Both the position numbers and the translations under genes were made by a program. Of a DNA stretch of 64,000 nt, positions 61,343 through 64,000 are shown piece after piece (the stretch's first letter is position 1; each line of letters begins with the position of its first letter). Where the stretch lies: positions 2,666,001 through 2,730,000 of the forward strand of contig OZ241353.1 of assembly GCA_965200375.1 (NCBI GenBank), written 5' to 3'. Under the pieces are notes generated by a model that saw only the letters and a program-made list of their open reading frames with translations, was not told the DNA's origin and did not search any database. This DNA is from VXYL01 sp965200375 (GTDB taxonomy: Bacteria; Pseudomonadota; Gammaproteobacteria; Pseudomonadales; Azotimanducaceae).

Positions 61343-61702
61343 TCACATGGTGTAGGTCTCTGCCTCGCCGAGGGACTGCTGGCCCTCTCGGACTTCGTCC
61401 AGCCGCGCACGCAGCGCATCGCTCGCGTCCTGGAACTGAATGCCGATGCCGGGCGCACTGCCGCGCCGGTTGCCCGGCGGCGTGATCCACACCACCTTGG
61501 CGGCCACCGGCGTGGCGGCCTCGTCTCCCGGCAGCTGCAGCATCACCAGCACCTCGTCGCCCAGCCGGTACGCATCCGCAGTGGGCACGAACAGCCCCCC
61601 GCCGACGATGAACGGCATGGCGGCGGCGTGCAGCATCGCCGCGTCCGCAATGGCAACGGACAGGAACTGCCGCTTGGCGATGGCGCTCGATGCGGGGTTC
61701 AT
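61343..61702 (-). CDS. pilZ: PilZ-domain protein (type IV pilus PilZ-like)
   Basis: This 119-residue PilZ protein has FLSVAIADAAMLHAAAMPFI near the N-terminus, GGLFVPTADAYRLGDEV, the PVAAKVVWITPPG strand, and GIGIQFQD. It lacks the N-terminal RxxxR and the DxSxxG motif of c-di-GMP binders, as in PilZ of the type IV pilus system. In relatives pilZ follows holB on the same strand; here it is inverted and convergent with holB by 26 bases. The ATG at 61702 is chosen by the NPASSAIAKRQF start. Confidence 0.8.
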   Translation of the reverse strand: MNPASSAIAKRQFLSVAIADAAMLHAAAMPFIVGGGLFVPTADAYRLGDEVLVMLQLPGDEAATPVAAKVVWITPPGNRRGSAPGIGIQFQDASDALRARLDEVREGQQSLGEAETYTM

Positions 61703-61826
61703 GGGGCAGCAATGGACCACACGACCTAGGGCGGGCGTGTGCGCCATTGGCTGGCCGAGCTGACGGAAATCGCCCTCACTGGTGGGTGGCCAGAGCCATC
61801 CCGCGCTTGGGGGCAAGACCGGCCCT

Positions 61827-61864
61827 TGGTGCCTGGGGAGAGACTCGAACTCTCACATGGTCGC
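61827..61864 (-). repeat. Duplicated 3' end of tRNA-Leu
   Basis: These 38 bases are identical to positions 61908-61945, the 3' part of the tRNA-Leu gene including the T-arm and encoded CCA. The copy lies 81 bases downstream of the tRNA 3' end, on the same strand. Repeated tRNA 3' ends are typical of integrase attachment sites, but the 43-base interval carries no integrase. Confidence 0.85.
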
Positions 61865-61907
61865 GCTGCACCAGAGGCACCCAACGCGGGGTGCAGGGGT
61901 TGAAGTT

Positions 61908-61994
61908 TGGTGCCTGGGGAGAGACTCGAACTCTCACATGGTCGCCCATACCAGATTTTGAGTCTGGCGCGTCTACCGATTTCGCCACCCAGGC
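61908..61994 (-). tRNA. tRNA-Leu, anticodon CAA
   Basis: The minus strand folds into a cloverleaf of 87 bases with encoded CCA. The acceptor stem GCCTGGG pairs with CCCAGGC. The D-arm is GGCGAAATCGGTAGACGC. The anticodon arm CCAGA-CTCAAAA-TCTGG gives CAA, decoding UUG. A long variable arm is present, as in all tRNA-Leu, and the T-arm contains GTTCGAGTC. A 38-base copy of its 3' end lies downstream. Confidence 0.95.
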
Positions 61995-62168
61995 GGCGGG
62001 AGGCAGGCGTCATTCTGCGGCTTTGGCAGCGGCAGTCAAGGCGGTTCTCGGGGCCTGTCGCCCGTCGCGGACGTGCGACAGGGACCCTCGAACGCCACGG
62101 CGATTTCCTACACCGTCTTGCAGACATGGCCTACATACGCCAAGCCCACGGCACCTACATTGGCGCCG

Positions 62169-63218
62169 ATGGACAACGACGCGATCCACAAGTTCGCCTA
62201 CCGCCACCGGGAGCTGGTCGCGGACCTGCTGCGCCTGGCCGTGCCGGCGCTTGCCGCCGAACTCGACTTCGCCGCGGCCAAGGAGGTCTCCGCCGCGCAC
62301 GTCGGCCACCGCGCCGGCGCCCTCGAACAGCGCTACGGCGACATGACATGGCGGGTGCCGCTCAAGACCGGCGCATTGAAGGACGGCACCCGGCCGTACC
62401 TGCTCGTGGCATTGGAATTTCAGTCCACGGTGGACCGGAACATGGCCAGGCGCATGCGGAACTACGGCCTCATGCTGCGCGAACGCCTCGTCGCCGACGG
62501 CACCGCCGAGCGCGAAGGTGGCCTGCCCTGGCTGCTGCCGCTGGTGCTCTACAACGGCAGCGAGCGCTGGACGGCCACGGGCGACGGTGCCGAGCTCGTC
62601 GCGCCGCCCTCGGCAACGGCGCGACGAACGCTTGCCCTCTACCAGCCGGAGGATTACTTTCTGTTCTCGCTGGAACGGCTGTTGGCGGCCGGCGGCCGCG
62701 GCCTGCGCCAACTGCCGCTGGCGAACCGCGCCGCGGCGACCATGCGGCTGCAGTTGGGACGGACGCCGAGAGGCTTCGAGCGGCGGCTGCGAGCCGAATG
62801 GGCCCGGTTTCCGGGCGCCAGCAACGACGCCACCCGGCGGATACTGCACACTTGGGCGCAGACGTTGGCGGCGGACATGGTGGACGCGGATGGCACGGTG
62901 CTAACGCTGCCATCGTTCGAAGAGCTCGCAGGACTGAAGGAGGAAGAGATGACGACCATTGCGCAGGCGGACTTTCGCGAATGGCAACGGAAACACACGG
63001 CCAGAGGCGTCAAGCAGGGGATCGAGCAAGAGCGCCGGCGCAGCGTGGCCATGGTGCGGGGCCAGGCGGCAATCAAGTTCGGCGCACAAACCGCGGACCG
63101 CCTAGCGGCGATCCTCGGCGCCAACCCCACGGCGGAGCGGATGGATGAGGTGGGCGTAGCGATCATGGAGTGCGACAGCGGCGCGGAACTGCTGGCGCGG
63201 TGCTCGGAGTTCGCTTAG
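62169..63218 (+). CDS. Rpn/YhgA-like PD-(D/E)XK nuclease family protein
   Basis: This 349-residue protein belongs to the Rpn/PDDEXK transposase-like group. Its N-terminal section carries DLLRLAVPALAAELDF, VPLKTG and the active-site-like LVALEFQSTVDRNMARRMRNY (Glu-x-Gln in place of ExK). LPLVLYNGSERW and the long C-terminal helix with coiled coil (about 260-349) are typical. Rpn proteins promote recombination and some act in phage defence. ATG at 62169 gives the expected start (MDNDAIHKFAYRH). It follows the tRNA-Leu region, a favoured integration site. Confidence 0.8.
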   Translation: MDNDAIHKFAYRHRELVADLLRLAVPALAAELDFAAAKEVSAAHVGHRAGALEQRYGDMTWRVPLKTGALKDGTRPYLLVALEFQSTVDRNMARRMRNYGLMLRERLVADGTAEREGGLPWLLPLVLYNGSERWTATGDGAELVAPPSATARRTLALYQPEDYFLFSLERLLAAGGRGLRQLPLANRAAATMRLQLGRTPRGFERRLRAEWARFPGASNDATRRILHTWAQTLAADMVDADGTVLTLPSFEELAGLKEEEMTTIAQADFREWQRKHTARGVKQGIEQERRRSVAMVRGQAAIKFGAQTADRLAAILGANPTAERMDEVGVAIMECDSGAELLARCSEFA

Positions 63219-63256
63219 GGGCGTGTGCGCTGATTCCTAGCTACAGTACGTGGCGG

Positions 63257-64000
63257 CTAGGCTTCGTCTTCCGCGGCCGAAGCTTCCAATGACCCCGGCT
63301 CGCAGCCGCATTCATCTGCCTTGAGTTCGAACACGTCGCCGGAGTACTCTTTCCCTCCACTGTCGACGCCCCGGCACAGAATCACATCGACCCGTCGACT
63401 GTCGGGATTGGTGCCGGGAAGGTCTTCCGACATCATGGCCTCGCCTTTCGCAACTTCCCTGAACTCAAAGTTCTCCGACCTGTCTCCAAGAAGTTCGCGT
63501 ATGCACAGAGAAGCACATCGCGCACGATCGTCTGACAATTCTTGGTTGTACGCATTCTCGCCGATGGCTGTGGCGTAACCGATCGTCAAGATCAAGCCTC
63601 CGTCCAATGCCTTCAGTTCATCTGCAAAGCCCCTAATCTTTTTCCAGTTATCTTCATAATTCACCTTAGGGCAATCATTACCAAAGGTCAGTCGGGTCTC
63701 TTCCGCAATACCTCGGCCACCACAGATGTCCGGTGCCTCTCCTGGTTCTTCCGGCAATTCACCCAGCCGCTTCTCAATGCGAGAGAGCCCGGCGACAACT
63801 TTGCCGATATTCCCCGCCACGTCATCCATCGCCCCTCGAATTGCCACCAACTCCCGACTCGTCACGGTTGCCACATGGTTTACCCGGTCGTGAATGCCCG
63901 GGGAATGTTCCGCGATTTCTCTCGTCGAGGTGGCGGCAGCTTCCAGTGTGGCGATTCCCTGTTCACCAAGGGCCTGCAGGACCTCTTGCCCATCGACCAC
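63257..64000 (-). CDS. OmpA-like peptidoglycan-binding domain protein, 5' partial
   Basis: The window ends inside this minus-strand gene; 247 residues are visible and the true start lies beyond base 64000. A heptad-like N-terminal section (about 1-90, REIAEHSPGIHDRVNHV and LSRIEKRLGELPEE) suggests a coiled coil. The C-terminal part from about 105 has LILTIGYATAIGENAYNQ, ELSDDRARCASLCIRELL and DSRRVDVILC, the pattern of the OmpA C-terminal domain (NxxLSxxRA and RRV). It probably binds peptidoglycan or is a flagellar/stator-like relative. GC is lower than the flank. Confidence 0.65.
   Translation of the reverse strand: MVDGQEVLQALGEQGIATLEAAATSTREIAEHSPGIHDRVNHVATVTSRELVAIRGAMDDVAGNIGKVVAGLSRIEKRLGELPEEPGEAPDICGGRGIAEETRLTFGNDCPKVNYEDNWKKIRGFADELKALDGGLILTIGYATAIGENAYNQELSDDRARCASLCIRELLGDRSENFEFREVAKGEAMMSEDLPGTNPDSRRVDVILCRGVDSGGKEYSGDVFELKADECGCEPGSLEASAAEDEA

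Overview
The window is GC-rich chromosomal DNA from a bacterium, most likely an uncultured or little-studied gammaproteobacterium. The evidence is a set of gammaproteobacterial arrangements: a full-length NfuA, homodimeric-type AceE, sdhE next to a ygfX-like gene beside nadB, ccmF-dsbE-ccmH-ccmI, and rpmF-plsX-fabD-fabG-acpP-fabF-mltG-tmk-holB. Starts overlap the preceding stop (ATGA, GTGA, TTGA) throughout, so the genome is compact. No CRISPR array, rRNA or complete insertion sequence was seen. One tRNA gene (tRNA-Leu, anticodon CAA) lies near the right end.

Layout. 1-3.5 kb: a partial double-domain class III CoA-transferase, a lipoprotein and nfuA. 3.6-13.2 kb: an export operon (HlyD-type adaptor, MacB/LolD-type ATPase, periplasmic TPR-like protein, duplicated FtsX/MacB-type permease). 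It is split between adaptor and ATPase by a lower-GC island (about 4.92-8.67 kb) carrying a small unknown gene, a damaged NYN-domain nuclease gene and a 762-residue P-loop NTPase with pentapeptide-like repeats and a probable winged-helix C-terminus. This island is the best candidate for an undescribed system, probably defence-like. 13.4-14.9 kb: DAHP synthase behind a leader peptide with consecutive Tyr-Trp-Phe codons and a terminator, an apparent attenuator sensing all three aromatic amino acids. 14.9-26.1 kb: an accessory metabolic block (frameshifted acyl-CoA dehydrogenase, 2OG oxygenase, SDR, sulfotransferase, CmcJ/NvfI-type oxidoreductase, two class III CoA-transferases, sugar nucleotidyltransferase, TlpA-like lipoprotein, EthD protein, Cys-rich protein).

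26.2-30 kb is a graveyard of mobile and defence genes: an intact DNA methyltransferase fused to the broken end of a DUF1998-type helicase remnant, pieces of two VapBC-type toxin-antitoxin modules with one intact FitA-like antitoxin, and a DUF4143 ATPase. 30.2-37.9 kb: a small envelope protein, a HAD hydrolase, mnmA, a purB gene fused in frame to a GNAT acetyltransferase, a 59-residue membrane protein and aceE. 38.1-44.7 kb: a second DNA methyltransferase, a FecA-like TonB receptor with a Fur-box-like site, nadB, and sdhE/ygfX. 44.7-48.8 kb: the second half of the cytochrome c maturation pathway. 48.9-53.8 kb: a second DUF4143 ATPase behind a palindromic promoter, a MOSC protein, a secreted LRR/Calx-beta protein and a BacNav-type ion channel. 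53.9-61.3 kb: the fatty acid operon behind a near-consensus sigma-70 promoter. plsX in it carries tandem 42-nt hairpin repeats inserted in frame. 61.3-64 kb: pilZ, tRNA-Leu with a duplicated 3' end, an Rpn-type nuclease and a partial OmpA-like gene.

Family names come from recognising motifs by eye. No database search or folding was run.
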